From contig NZ_BBYA01000012.1 of the NCBI RefSeq assembly GCF_001050275.1, forward strand, positions 1 through 64,000: a DNA stretch of 64,000 nt. Direction: 5' to 3'. Positions 37,219 through 46,731 of the stretch are shown one piece after another. The position numbers and the translations under genes were made by a program. The stretch's first letter is position 1, and each line of letters starts with the position of its first letter. The DNA is from Leptolinea tardivitalis (lineage in GTDB: Bacteria > Chloroflexota > Anaerolineae > Anaerolineales > Anaerolineaceae). The notes under the pieces were generated by a model that had not been told where the DNA came from, ran no database searches, and worked only from the letters and a program-made list of their open reading frames with translations.

Positions 37219-38453
37219 CCACAGGGAAAGTGGCCTACATCATGTCAAGGTTTCCCCATCTGCCGGAAACCTTCATACTTCGTGAAATGCTCGAAATGGA
37301 GAACCTGGGCTGGGAGATTGCCCTCTACCCGCTGGTCGTACAGAAACAGCCAGTTTCTCACCCGGCGGTCAGTAAATTTGAGGCGCGTGCCCATCGACTG
37401 CCGTTTATCTCAGGCACCATCCTTTTCGCCAATTTTTCCGAACTGATTCGTCATCCCATTCGATATTTTCGTATCTTTGGGTCCATAATCCACGGGAATA
37501 TATCAAGTGTCAAGTTCCTTATTCGGGCTCTGGCTGTATTCCCCAAATGTGTGCTTATGGCCAGGCTGATGAAAAAAGAGGGGATTCAGCATATTCACGC
37601 CCACTATGCCACTCACCCGGCTCTGGCTGCCTGGATTATCCACCAATTAACGGGCATTCCCTACAGTGTAACCGCGCATGCGCATGATATTTATGTAGAA
37701 AAACCAATGCTGGGAACCAAATTGAGAGATGCCGCCTTTATTGTGGCCATCTCTCAATTCAATCGTGACTACATAACCAATTATCTTGGAAACTCAATCC
37801 GGGAAAAAATCCACGTAATTCACTGCGGGGTAAATCCCGATGACTATTCCATACATCAAGAGAACACGTCTGATAATGTTTTTCACGTACTGAATATCGG
37901 GTCATTGCAGCCGTACAAAGGCCAGAAGTATCTTATTCGCGGGTGTGCCAGTCTGGTTAAACAGGGCATTCCCATCCATTGCACGATAATTGGCGGCGGA
38001 GAATTAAAAGATGAATTAGCCGCACTGATTTCATCTCTGCATCTGGAAAAAACAGTTGAACTTGCGGGCGCCCGCACTCAGGAGGAGGTGGCAGAAATGC
38101 TGCCCCGGGCGGATTGTTATATCCAACCCAGCATCATCACACCCAGCGGGAAGATGGAAGGAATCCCTGTCAGCCTGATGGAAGCTCTGGTCTGTAAAGT
38201 GCCCGTCATCGCCACAAATATTTCCGGTGTTCCTGAACTGGTGCAAGATCAGAAAACGGGATTGCTGATTCCACCTGAAAACGAAGAAGCACTTGTTACC
38301 GCTATACAAACCATATATAATGATCGCATGAAAGCCAGCGAAATGGCCGAAAATGGCCGGCAGTTGGTATTGAGGGAATTTTCACTGATATCGAATGTAC
38401 AAAAGTTGGCGTCGCTGATTCAAGAATCAATGACGACCCCCATCTCAAACTGA
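37215..38453 (+). CDS. GT4-family glycosyltransferase
   Basis: This 412-residue glycosyltransferase has the GT-B fold. The N-terminal half shows MSRFPHLPETFILREM and HIHAHYATHPALAAWIIHQLTGIPYSVTAHAHDIY, typical of capsule and colanic-acid transferases. The donor-binding half has NIGSLQPYKGQKYLIRG and the EX7E motif EGIPVSLMEA, followed by VIATNISGVPELV. It adds a sugar to the lipid-linked repeat unit. It begins with TTG overlapping the previous stop, indicating coupled translation. Confidence 0.9.
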   Translation: MTTGKVAYIMSRFPHLPETFILREMLEMENLGWEIALYPLVVQKQPVSHPAVSKFEARAHRLPFISGTILFANFSELIRHPIRYFRIFGSIIHGNISSVKFLIRALAVFPKCVLMARLMKKEGIQHIHAHYATHPALAAWIIHQLTGIPYSVTAHAHDIYVEKPMLGTKLRDAAFIVAISQFNRDYITNYLGNSIREKIHVIHCGVNPDDYSIHQENTSDNVFHVLNIGSLQPYKGQKYLIRGCASLVKQGIPIHCTIIGGGELKDELAALISSLHLEKTVELAGARTQEEVAEMLPRADCYIQPSIITPSGKMEGIPVSLMEALVCKVPVIATNISGVPELVQDQKTGLLIPPENEEALVTAIQTIYNDRMKASEMAENGRQLVLREFSLISNVQKLASLIQESMTTPISN

Positions 38454-38525
38454 AAAACTACATCACATCAAAAATCACATTCCAGCCAGGGGGAATTATC
38501 TTAAAATTACGGTGGATGTGAAAAA

Positions 38526-39647
38526 ATGGATGAATTATTTGTGAGAGATGTATTGTCTTCTGAATTCCCTCAGTGGGATGATTTAATTCGCCGATCTTCA
38601 CAGGGTTCTGTTTTCCTGCGGTCTGATTTTTTGCAGATGCTCTGTCAATCTGATCCAACATTGAACCTGAAGATTATCGGATGCTTTACTTCTAAGGGAG
38701 ATTTGAGAGCCGGTCAGGCTCTGGTGTATCGTAACTTTTTGGGAATATGCATTGGTTATGATTCCTCTTTTTTCTACAATGGACCGATTCTTCCACTAGT
38801 CAACTATGACAGCCGAGCTCAAAAAGCAGAGATTGAAAACACTTATCTGACCCTGCTCGGAAATGAAATAAGCCGCCGGTTTCCTCATATTTCCCATGTG
38901 ACCCACCCATCCATAACAGATCTTCGTCCCCTCATTCGACTCGGGTGGAAAGCAAATTTACATTACACCCATGTTTGGCACCTTGAGCAAGATCGTGATG
39001 TTTGGAATCGTATCCGTCGGTGTGAACGCCGAATGATTAAAACAGGAGAAGAGAAATTTACGTTTAATACTGAGTGTTGGAATGAAGTAAAGGTTGAATT
39101 CTTGCGTACTTTAAAAATCTGTTATCAACGCCTGGGATGGACACCGGGAAAAACATGGATGGATATCTTTTGCGAACGCATGAAATGGATGGATACCCAT
39201 AACATCAGCCGCATCATAACGGCTCGTGACTGTACCGGAGTATTAATCGGTGCAATAATATGTATTGTAAGTAACGAAGATCATACAGCGTATTTTTGGA
39301 AGATTACCTATGATCCAGATTACATTAAAGATGGCATAATGCCTGCCCTGTGTTATAAATCTTACCAGGCTGTTCCAGAAGATTGTACACGGATCGATTG
39401 GTAAGAAGGGATGACACACGGGCAAAGTATTTTCAAAGACCGGATGGGAACTGACCTCGAACCATATTATGAGATTGTTCCACCAGGCAGCCAGGAGCAC
39501 AACCTGCGGTATATACGGAATGCTCGAATACGGCTAAATAACAAAGTCGGTTATTTCTTGAACATGCTGCAGGGATTTCAACTCAACAAAGATCGATTAC
39601 CAGAGAGTACTGATTTTCGGGCGATTCCCCACCACGCCGATAAATGA
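38526..39647 (+). pseudogene. FemAB-like acyltransferase split by in-frame TAA (copy 1)
   Basis: The frame reads through 292 residues to TAA 39402-39404 and continues in the same frame from 39405 to TGA 39647. The continuation (EGMTHGQSIFKDRMGTDLEP and onward) is the C-terminal element expected of FemAB/GNAT-fold proteins. The family ends with a basic segment after a FK-rMGt-xxxPYY pattern. The combined length of 373 codons fits the family. FemAB proteins transfer aminoacyl groups onto peptidoglycan, and relatives modify polysaccharide or peptide products. A single nonsense mutation or an assembly error explains the split. It converges on copy 2. Confidence 0.8.
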
Positions 39648-39690
39648 TTCGCTTGGAGTTTCACCCCTATAGGCGGATGATTCAAAGCGA

Positions 39691-40656
39691 TTAATTCTTT
39701 GCGAAATACTTACATGTGAATCGGGGAACCAACCGGCATCCCAGGTCGTTGCGCAATTGAGCGCACACCGGACTGTGCGATTTCCCCAGATCAAAAAACC
39801 GGGTGGTATCTTCCAGGTGGGTGTATGTTTTCCAGTAAAGGGCAGCCAGAATTTCTGGAGTGTAATCCCTGATTGCAGAGAAATCACACAACAGATAGAC
39901 TGCGCCATTGTGAGGACTATGTACTGTGAGGATAGTCTCAACGCTGTTACCAGATTGATCCACCAGTGAATATAAATGAGAGAGGTTGTGATCTCTCATC
40001 CATTGAATCCTATTTCTTAAAACCTGAACATTTCCTTTAAAAATCCCACACGTCAATTCACTCCGAAGGGTGAGTCGTGTAAACAATTCATTGTAACGCC
40101 GGTCTGATTGATCCTCATCGAAATGATATCTGTTTTCAATACCCCGGATTTTTTCCTGCTGTAGTGGATTAATAGCCTGCCATGCTTCTTCCTCAGACTT
40201 TTTCTCCCATATATGGTTGTAAGAGGGCACTATCTTCCACTGGTTGAAATTGTATGGACTTACATTCCATATGTCCGGGGAATTTTCAATGACAATAGTT
40301 TCCAATTCTTTCGCAGCGTCTTGTAGCAGGCAGGAAAAAACACAAAAAGATGCATACGTGTGAGATGTTTCTTGATAGTGGATTTCAGGACTGAATAACG
40401 GTCCGTTGTATCCGCACGAGTGCAGATCAGCGATTTTCTTTCCCCGGCGGACAGTTGACCTTAAAATCAGGCCTCCAGAAAGGTTCCCCTCGTTTTCATA
40501 AAAAAATGGGTGAACCGAACTTGCCTCGGGTTCGGTTTCAATAAGCATCTGGAACCATTCTGGTGAATGAAACAATGTAGCCTGAGGAGAGGTTTGCAGA
40601 AGCAAATCCCATTTCTCTTGAAGCGATGGATCAATTTCAGGAAAGTTACACTTCAT
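39691..40656 (-). CDS. FemAB-like acyltransferase (copy 2)
   Basis: This 321-residue protein has the same FemAB/GNAT-like architecture as its neighbours: TLFHSPEWFQMLIETEPEA in the N-terminal half, GGLILRSTVRRGKKI, a central helix-rich region and YLLCDFSAIRDYTPEILAAL, with RFFDLGKSHSP near the end. It is uninterrupted but ends shortly after residue 310, shorter than copy 1 read through. The acceptor is unknown; sitting in a polysaccharide locus suggests modification of the polymer or of cell-wall peptide. It follows copy 3 by 9 bp on the minus strand. Confidence 0.75.
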   Translation of the reverse strand: MKCNFPEIDPSLQEKWDLLLQTSPQATLFHSPEWFQMLIETEPEASSVHPFFYENEGNLSGGLILRSTVRRGKKIADLHSCGYNGPLFSPEIHYQETSHTYASFCVFSCLLQDAAKELETIVIENSPDIWNVSPYNFNQWKIVPSYNHIWEKKSEEEAWQAINPLQQEKIRGIENRYHFDEDQSDRRYNELFTRLTLRSELTCGIFKGNVQVLRNRIQWMRDHNLSHLYSLVDQSGNSVETILTVHSPHNGAVYLLCDFSAIRDYTPEILAALYWKTYTHLEDTTRFFDLGKSHSPVCAQLRNDLGCRLVPRFTCKYFAKN

Positions 40657-40665
40657 TGCAAAACC

Positions 40666-41679
40666 TCACCGTTCAGATTGCCGGGTAAGAGCCCATTTTG
40701 CTCTCTGGAGATTCTTATATAATGACAACCATTTTTGGGCATTGGGAGTTTCTAAAACCCAGAATGGGTGCATGGAAGTTCCCATTGAATCTTTATAAGA
40801 ATAGATAGACTGATTCGCTGCTTCACCAATATCAAGACAGGTATAGTCTCGGCACAGATCAAGTGCTGCGAAGTAATATATTTAGGGCGAAATTGCATTA
40901 TCTTGAATCGTGCGGTCATAAGCAACAAGCCAGCCGTAGGCAGTTTTGTTGCACGGACTGAGAATGCAGGCTATGGAATTGGCCAGTTGACCTTCTTGTG
41001 TTCGACAGGTGTAAAGACGGAAAATTCCTTGAGATTTCATCCATTCGACGCGTGCACGAAATGCTTTAATCCAACTGTTAGTCGGCTGCCAGGAAAACCG
41101 GTCAAGGTCGCGAAGGTAAAGGGACAAGAAGTCCTCAAAATCCCCTTCCTGTTCAACAGAAAATAGATAATCTTTCATAGCACGCCGGACGTAACGTTTT
41201 TTCCGATGCATGGTATTGAGCATTTCTTCTGGATCGCGGATATCCCACATATGGGCATAGCGCGGTTTTCCATTCCAACCCTGATCAAAGAAAGCAGAGG
41301 CATCGTCTAAATGCGGACTGCATTCCAAACGAAGATATGGGAAAAATTTTCGTATCCCGCTTGCCAGGTTCGATAGGATTTCGTAATACCCGGCACTATG
41401 GTTGGGATAATTCCCCGAAATAATCGGGGAACTGGTGTAGAAAATACTCAGTATGTTTTGAATTCGGATCTTTTTTAAAGCTTTTTTATGAAGAATGGCA
41501 ATTCCACCCACCAATTCACCATCTTTATAACACCCAAGTCTGAATAGATTTAATTCTGGATCAGTTTTTTCCCAGGTTTTCAGAAAACTATCTGAAAGAA
41601 AGACAGATTGTTCAGGAGAAGATGAGACCAGATTGTCCCAGAGAGTAATTTCGCTATAAGGTATCTCTCTTATTTCCAT
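40666..41679 (-). pseudogene. FemAB-like acyltransferase split by in-frame TAA (copy 3)
   Basis: From ATG 41679 (MEIREIPYSEITLWDNL) the frame runs to TAA at 40884-40882 after NAISP, then continues in the same frame for 71 codons to TGA at 40666. The continuation reads IYYFAALDLCRDYTCLDIGE and then YSYKDSMGTSMHPFW, matching the C-terminal pattern of copy 1 (LDxG, FKDRMGT). So one nonsense codon interrupts a gene of about 337 codons. The restored end lies 9 bp before the start of copy 2. An upstream extension to 41736 has no support. Confidence 0.8.
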
Positions 41680-42592
41680 AAAATAAAACCCCGCAATAGA
41701 TCGTAGTACTTCTATATAAAAAGTTATTATCCGCACATCGAGGAAAGTTTACCCAATTCAGTACTATCTACCCGGTATTGCCAGATAATGAAAGAAGAAA
41801 CCATCTACCAGATTTTACTTCTCTGGTAATTATACATACAACAACTCTCATGCATGCATCCATCAGCTGATCTTTATACGGTAACTGTCTTCAGTAAAGC
41901 AGAAATATTTCAAATAATCAAACGAATCGGATAAATTAAAGGGTAATTATTTAATTCAGGATGTATTGACGTTATACAGAATTGAATTTAAGTTGTGCGT
42001 TGACTAGTTTTAATGTAAAATATTGTTGGAGAAGATTCACTAGTACGAAGACAATTACATATAGATAATGCTGCAAGTGTTATATAACCAGCTTTCACCT
42101 TTTTTGAAGGTTAAATCGACAGTTGGTGAATAGGTAGACAGCAGTGGATAATAGGATTTGGGTTTTCAATTTCCACGCCATCAACTTTGTAATGAGGATG
42201 CAATGATTTGTTGGTTCCCGGAATAAAATGCAAGTTGATAGAAATTGATACTTGTTATCGAGGAACCGATCGACGTAGCAGAAAACTTCGAATAGGACTC
42301 GTCTCTGAACTGATGCAGACATAAGCAGGGTTTTGAATGAGTTCTATTTGTGATTTAACAAAGCACCCAATTTTACAATAGTATTTTCTTCAAAATGTTA
42401 CCATAAAAAGAAAGTTAATCCGGCTGGTTTTCGAAAAAAACAGTTCAAGTTTTAAGAAAGTTTGACGATGACAATAACGCAGAAAGGCAGGTAGTTCGGT
42501 AATAAATTCGTTTTATTCAAATTATCCAGGGTATTCGTACCAGGGTTTCTTGTAAGGGTTTTCCTTTTTGTCAGGTTGCAACGGAGCGTAAA
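41680..42592. other. long AT-rich intergenic region, no gene seen
   Basis: More than 900 bp without a convincing gene, unusual for this dense window. It separates the minus-strand FemAB pair from the plus-strand Wzz operon. TTGAC boxes occur at 41966 and 42000, but neither has a good -10 at the right distance. The minus-strand frame 42095-42322 has no ribosome site or recognisable pattern. No tRNA-like fold or inverted repeat with clear structure was found by eye. It may carry the operon's promoter, a regulatory RNA or a decayed gene. Confidence 0.5.
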
Positions 42593-43681
42593 ATGGAAAT
42601 TAAATTCTATCTAAAAATGCTTCAACGGCGATGGTGGGTTGTGTTGATCACAATTCTGGTGGCCTTGAATGTAGCTCTTATTTCTGCTTATTTTACTAAA
42701 CCGATCTACAAGACCAGCGTCCGTTTTTCCATCAGTCCAAGTGCAACAGAAATGGCTACAGGGCAGGAAACACTTGACAGCCTCGGAACACTTGATTCTC
42801 GAACCATAGTACAAACATTTGCTGAATTCCTCAACAGCGATCGAATTTACGACGAAACCGTAAAATCCATGAACCTTGATCCAGCCAGTCTTAATGATTA
42901 CACGCGAACAACGGTGGTTCTTCCTGATGCCAACATCCTTGAGTTGACAATGCAGGGATATGACCCCAAACTGGTGGCATTACTGGCAAATAATACTGGC
43001 CTGAATGCCATCACGCATATTAAGCAGCTCTACAAGGTCTATGACATCAATGTGCTGGATCCTGCACTGGTGCCCACCATCCCCATTTCACCGAAACCCC
43101 TTCAAGATGCCGGTGTAGCCGCTCTTCTCGGTCTGGTTATTGGTGCTGCGCTGGCTATTTCCAGTGAGCAGATCCGCCTTCCCCTTGAATCATACCGTCA
43201 GCGTGCCAGTCTTGATCCGGTTTCGATGGTTTTGAATCACCGCTATTTTGTCAGCCGGATTGATGAATTAATTGCCAGCAATCCATCTGAGGCTGTTTCC
43301 GTCGGTCTGGTCCGTTTGAACAACCTGAGAGATCTAATCGATATCATGCCGCAAAATGTTGTCCAACAACTCATGCGTCAGGTGGCCGCAACACTCCTCA
43401 AGGAATTGCGCGGAAGCGATCTCGTAGGCCGCTGGAATGAGACAACCTTCTCCTTGTTACTGCCGTCAACCAATGAGACGGCTGCGCAACGGACTATGGA
43501 GCGTATCCGTCTGGCATTGGACAAACCTGTGACATTGGAAAACTATGGTGAAACCATTGAACTTGATCCCTGTGTCAGTGTTTCATCGTATCATGCAGGG
43601 GATACAACTGCTGACGTAACTGAACGAGCTGAAGCTCTGCTCGCACCCCGCCGAGCTCCCATCGAAAAAACCCCTAGATAA
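42593..43681 (+). CDS. Wzz chain-length protein fused to a degenerate GGDEF domain
   Basis: Residues 1-200 are a Wzz/polysaccharide co-polymerase: a first membrane helix (WWVVLITILVALNVALISAY, about 14-33), an extracytoplasmic part, the proline-rich PTIPISPKPLQDAGV and a second helix (about 177-196). The cytosolic C-terminus (about 205-345) fits a GGDEF fold: ASLDPVSMVLNHRYF (like DxLTGLxNRR), ELRGSDLVGRWNETTFSLLLP and AERIR-like MERIRLALDKP. GGDEF is replaced by NETTF (282-286), so it should not make c-di-GMP. The inhibitory-site RxxD is intact (Arg273-Gly-Ser-Asp276) at the canonical 5-residue spacing. It may gate polymer length or export by binding c-di-GMP. It heads the Wzy-Wzx operon. 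Confidence 0.85.
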   Translation: MEIKFYLKMLQRRWWVVLITILVALNVALISAYFTKPIYKTSVRFSISPSATEMATGQETLDSLGTLDSRTIVQTFAEFLNSDRIYDETVKSMNLDPASLNDYTRTTVVLPDANILELTMQGYDPKLVALLANNTGLNAITHIKQLYKVYDINVLDPALVPTIPISPKPLQDAGVAALLGLVIGAALAISSEQIRLPLESYRQRASLDPVSMVLNHRYFVSRIDELIASNPSEAVSVGLVRLNNLRDLIDIMPQNVVQQLMRQVAATLLKELRGSDLVGRWNETTFSLLLPSTNETAAQRTMERIRLALDKPVTLENYGETIELDPCVSVSSYHAGDTTADVTERAEALLAPRRAPIEKTPR

Positions 43682-43723
43682 TCCAGGCTGATCTTTCCTG
43701 GAGAACTGCCGGGGAGGGATAAT

Positions 43724-45217
43724 ATGACAATACAACCATGGGAGAAATCATCGTCGCTTAAGTGGCCGATAATCGTCATCGGTGTGCTGGCTATCAGCTT
43801 TGGCGCATTCATTGGGATGATTGTGGGGTATTCGCCGAATGTGTATTTACCCATTGCGGCTGCTGTGGGTTTTATTGTGGCGATTCTTACCCTGGCCAAC
43901 CTTGAATTCGGGTTGCTGGCCTTTGTCTTCATGACCTATATCCGGCTGTATAACATCATAGAATTACATGGCGGCCCTTCGTTACAATTACCGTTTATGG
44001 CATTCTTAGTTCTCTTGATTCTGATTCACTGGGTCATTGAACGGCATTTTCCCGAAATTTCTATAAAGCTGGTGGTGCTTTTTTCCATTTTTGGAGTGAG
44101 TACGTTTCTGTCTTATCTGTATGCAGGAAACATGGTAGATGCCCAGGATGCTCTGGAAACATTTATTAAAGGAGGAAGCGTCGCCGTAATTGTTGGCTTA
44201 ATTTTTACCAAAAAGGAATATATGCGGGGAATCGTATGGACCTTAGTCCTGGTCGGAGGTATCCTCGGTTCAGTCAGTGTTTTCCAGTATTTAACCTCTT
44301 CCTTTACCAATGATTTCTGGGGATTTGGTACGGCCGTTGTCGAAAATATTGTGGGTGGTACCAATGATTACCGCCTGTCAGGGTCACTGGGAGATCCCAA
44401 TCTGTTTGCCATGGTCATGGTTGTACTGGTTCCGCTGGCTTTGGAAAGGGCGTTTACAGAAAAGAAAAAAATATTAAAAATCCTGGCCATATATGCTTTG
44501 ATTGTGATTGTAATGACCATCGTTTTTACTTTTTCACGAGGCGGATTTCTTTCACTGCTGGTAGTGATTGGTTTTCTGGTTCTATGGAAGAAGCCACCGT
44601 TGACGTACCTGTTAATAGGGCTGGTCTTATTCATTCTGAGTTTCTCGATCCTTCCGCCGTCATACACTCAGCGCATGGCTACCCTGACAGATGTATTCAG
44701 CCAGGATACAACTGAAATGCGTAATGAGGTGTCGTTCCGTGGACGTTTCAGCGAAGCCGGTGTAGCCTGGATTATGTTCCGCGATCATCCGATCATTGGT
44801 GTTGGGCCAGGCAATTACAATTCTGAATATATGAATTATTCACGCCAACTGGGGTGGGATCCGCGGGTAGAAGCCCGTGGTGCGCACAATCTCTACCTTG
44901 AGGTGGCCTCTGAACAGGGAATTGTAGGATTGACAATCTTTCTGTTCATTCTCTATTCCGTGTTTGCCGGCTTGGTCCGATCATCACGCAAGTTTAAAAA
45001 ATTAAACCAACCGGGATTAGCCGATATGTCCATCGCCCTTATGATTGGATTTGCCGGATATTGCACGGCGTCAATTTTTCTGCACAATATTTTTCCGTAT
45101 TATCTGTGGATGTTGATTGGAATTGCTTTCTCGCTCGAAAAGATTGCTGATAATGAAATTAAAAATCCTCAGATTGGGATAACAACACCTGTCATCGATG
45201 GAAGCCTAAATGAGTGA
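43724..45217 (+). CDS. O-antigen polymerase/ligase family protein (Wzy/WaaL-like)
   Basis: This 497-residue membrane protein has about 11-12 helices and a large external loop in the Wzy_C region. Diagnostic features are FTFSRGGFLSLLVV, the loop motif GVGPGNYNSEYMNY and RGAHNLYLEVASEQGIVGL with the conserved AHN and EQG elements. Such proteins polymerise lipid-linked repeat units or ligate polymer to an acceptor. Placed between a Wzz-like and a Wzx-like gene, polymerase is more likely. A GGGGAGGG site precedes the ATG. Confidence 0.88.
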   Translation: MTIQPWEKSSSLKWPIIVIGVLAISFGAFIGMIVGYSPNVYLPIAAAVGFIVAILTLANLEFGLLAFVFMTYIRLYNIIELHGGPSLQLPFMAFLVLLILIHWVIERHFPEISIKLVVLFSIFGVSTFLSYLYAGNMVDAQDALETFIKGGSVAVIVGLIFTKKEYMRGIVWTLVLVGGILGSVSVFQYLTSSFTNDFWGFGTAVVENIVGGTNDYRLSGSLGDPNLFAMVMVVLVPLALERAFTEKKKILKILAIYALIVIVMTIVFTFSRGGFLSLLVVIGFLVLWKKPPLTYLLIGLVLFILSFSILPPSYTQRMATLTDVFSQDTTEMRNEVSFRGRFSEAGVAWIMFRDHPIIGVGPGNYNSEYMNYSRQLGWDPRVEARGAHNLYLEVASEQGIVGLTIFLFILYSVFAGLVRSSRKFKKLNQPGLADMSIALMIGFAGYCTASIFLHNIFPYYLWMLIGIAFSLEKIADNEIKNPQIGITTPVIDGSLNE

Positions 45218-46670
45218 AAAACATGAACTGGTTGACAAAATAGTTAGCGGCGCGTTGTGGATTTACCTGGCAACCTATGCCAGCAAAGTACTTGTTTTTA
45301 TCACCACCATCATTCTGGCCAACCTGATCACCAAGAGCGATTTTGGCGTAATCGGTTACACCTTCATCATCACCAGTGTTCTGGATTCAATCTATGATCT
45401 GGGGATTGGAGCGGCATATATCTATCATAAAGATGAAGATGGTCTGGCCGATACAGCCTTCTGGTTGACGGTCTTATATTCTCTGCTGGTCGCTTTAATC
45501 GTCTGGATCACCGCCCCCCTGGTGGCCGCTTATTTTAATGATAACCGGGCCATCGATGTCATTCATATTTATTCTGTCTTTTTCCCGGTCACAGCACTTG
45601 GGAATACCCATGAGTTTATCCTTCGCAAACGCCTTGCCTTCAAACAGAATATGGTTCCTACAATAGCCAGTTCTCTGGTGAAAGGGATTATTTCCATCGT
45701 TCTGGCTCTCCTTGGTTTTGGGTACTGGAGCATCATTTTCGGGCAAGTGATCGGTGCCGTAGTTTCAACAATTGCTTATTGGGTTGTGGTTCCCTGGCGT
45801 CCTGTTTTCACAATCAACCGATCGCTGGTGCCATCCCTGCTCCTTTACGGGATAAAAACATCTTTTTTGAATTTAATGATCGCCCTGCTTCTTAACATTG
45901 ACTATCTTTTCACCGGGCATTATCTGGGCGCGGAAGAGTTGGGTGTTTATACACTGGCTTTCCGCATCCCAGACATGATCATTACTCAGTTTGGTGTGGT
46001 AATTAACAGAGTCACATTCCCGGCATTTGTTAATATCCGTGATCAGGAACAGAGTCTGGCACATGGATTTGTTATTACATTGAAGTTTATCTGTGCGGCG
46101 ATTCTGCCGACCGGAGCTGGAATTATTCTTGTATCTGAACCTTTCTGGCGAACCTTCTTTCCTGATACATGGCTTGAAGCGGTGCCTGTTATGAGCATCA
46201 TCACTGTGTACACCATCATGGTTACTCTGGTGATTGGATCGGAATCGGTTTACAAAACCATGGGAAAACTGCGAACCATGATCAAGCTCTACCTGATCCG
46301 GTTGATTATGATTGCTCCCGCCCTTTACTTTGCCACCACAGTGATCCGTTCTATTGAAGCCGTCGCCTGGGCACAGGCCGGGGCGGCGTTCATCCTTTGC
46401 GTGATTAACATGGTGGTTACAACGAAGCTCATCAAGATTTCGATCCATGAAATCATGAAAATCATGCAGCCATCCGTTATCAGCACTCTGGTCATGTCAA
46501 TTGTTGTCTGGGGGCTTCTTCAAATCTGTGGTTCCATTGCTCCTCTTGCACAGATCATTGTATCCATCCTGGTTGGCCTGGGAGTTTACGGGGTAATGCT
46601 CAACTGGCAGGACCATTCCATTGTTCAGGAAAGTTTTGCCACATTTCGGAGAATTTTTTCTTTATCCTGA
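45210..46670 (+). CDS. Wzx-type lipid-linked oligosaccharide flippase
   Basis: This 486-residue membrane protein of the MOP/PST family has about 14 helices. The N-terminal SGALWIYLATYASKVLVFIT, LITKSDFGVIGYTFI and the later TGHYLGAEELGVYTLAFRIP are typical of polysaccharide flippases (RfbX/Wzx, Polysacc_synt). It flips the undecaprenyl-linked repeat unit across the membrane for Wzy. Its start overlaps the preceding stop by 8 bp, so the two are translated together. Confidence 0.9.
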   Translation: MSEKHELVDKIVSGALWIYLATYASKVLVFITTIILANLITKSDFGVIGYTFIITSVLDSIYDLGIGAAYIYHKDEDGLADTAFWLTVLYSLLVALIVWITAPLVAAYFNDNRAIDVIHIYSVFFPVTALGNTHEFILRKRLAFKQNMVPTIASSLVKGIISIVLALLGFGYWSIIFGQVIGAVVSTIAYWVVVPWRPVFTINRSLVPSLLLYGIKTSFLNLMIALLLNIDYLFTGHYLGAEELGVYTLAFRIPDMIITQFGVVINRVTFPAFVNIRDQEQSLAHGFVITLKFICAAILPTGAGIILVSEPFWRTFFPDTWLEAVPVMSIITVYTIMVTLVIGSESVYKTMGKLRTMIKLYLIRLIMIAPALYFATTVIRSIEAVAWAQAGAAFILCVINMVVTTKLIKISIHEIMKIMQPSVISTLVMSIVVWGLLQICGSIAPLAQIIVSILVGLGVYGVMLNWQDHSIVQESFATFRRIFSLS

Positions 46671-46731
46671 CGATCAATTTTCTGCTACTATGCAACTTTA
46701 GAGAGCCAGTACCCATTGAGAGACTAAACAA

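Noticed and set aside
38526-41679. Recoding of TAA as a sense codon to explain the two broken FemAB-like genes
   Set aside because: Many intact genes here end in TAA at the expected family end (for example at 62876-62878 and 57705-57707), so genome-wide recoding is not supported. Nonsense mutations or sequence errors are simpler.
42095-42322. Minus-strand 75-codon frame in the long gap of the polysaccharide island
   Set aside because: No ribosome site and no recognisable pattern; composition is that of the surrounding AT-rich non-coding DNA.
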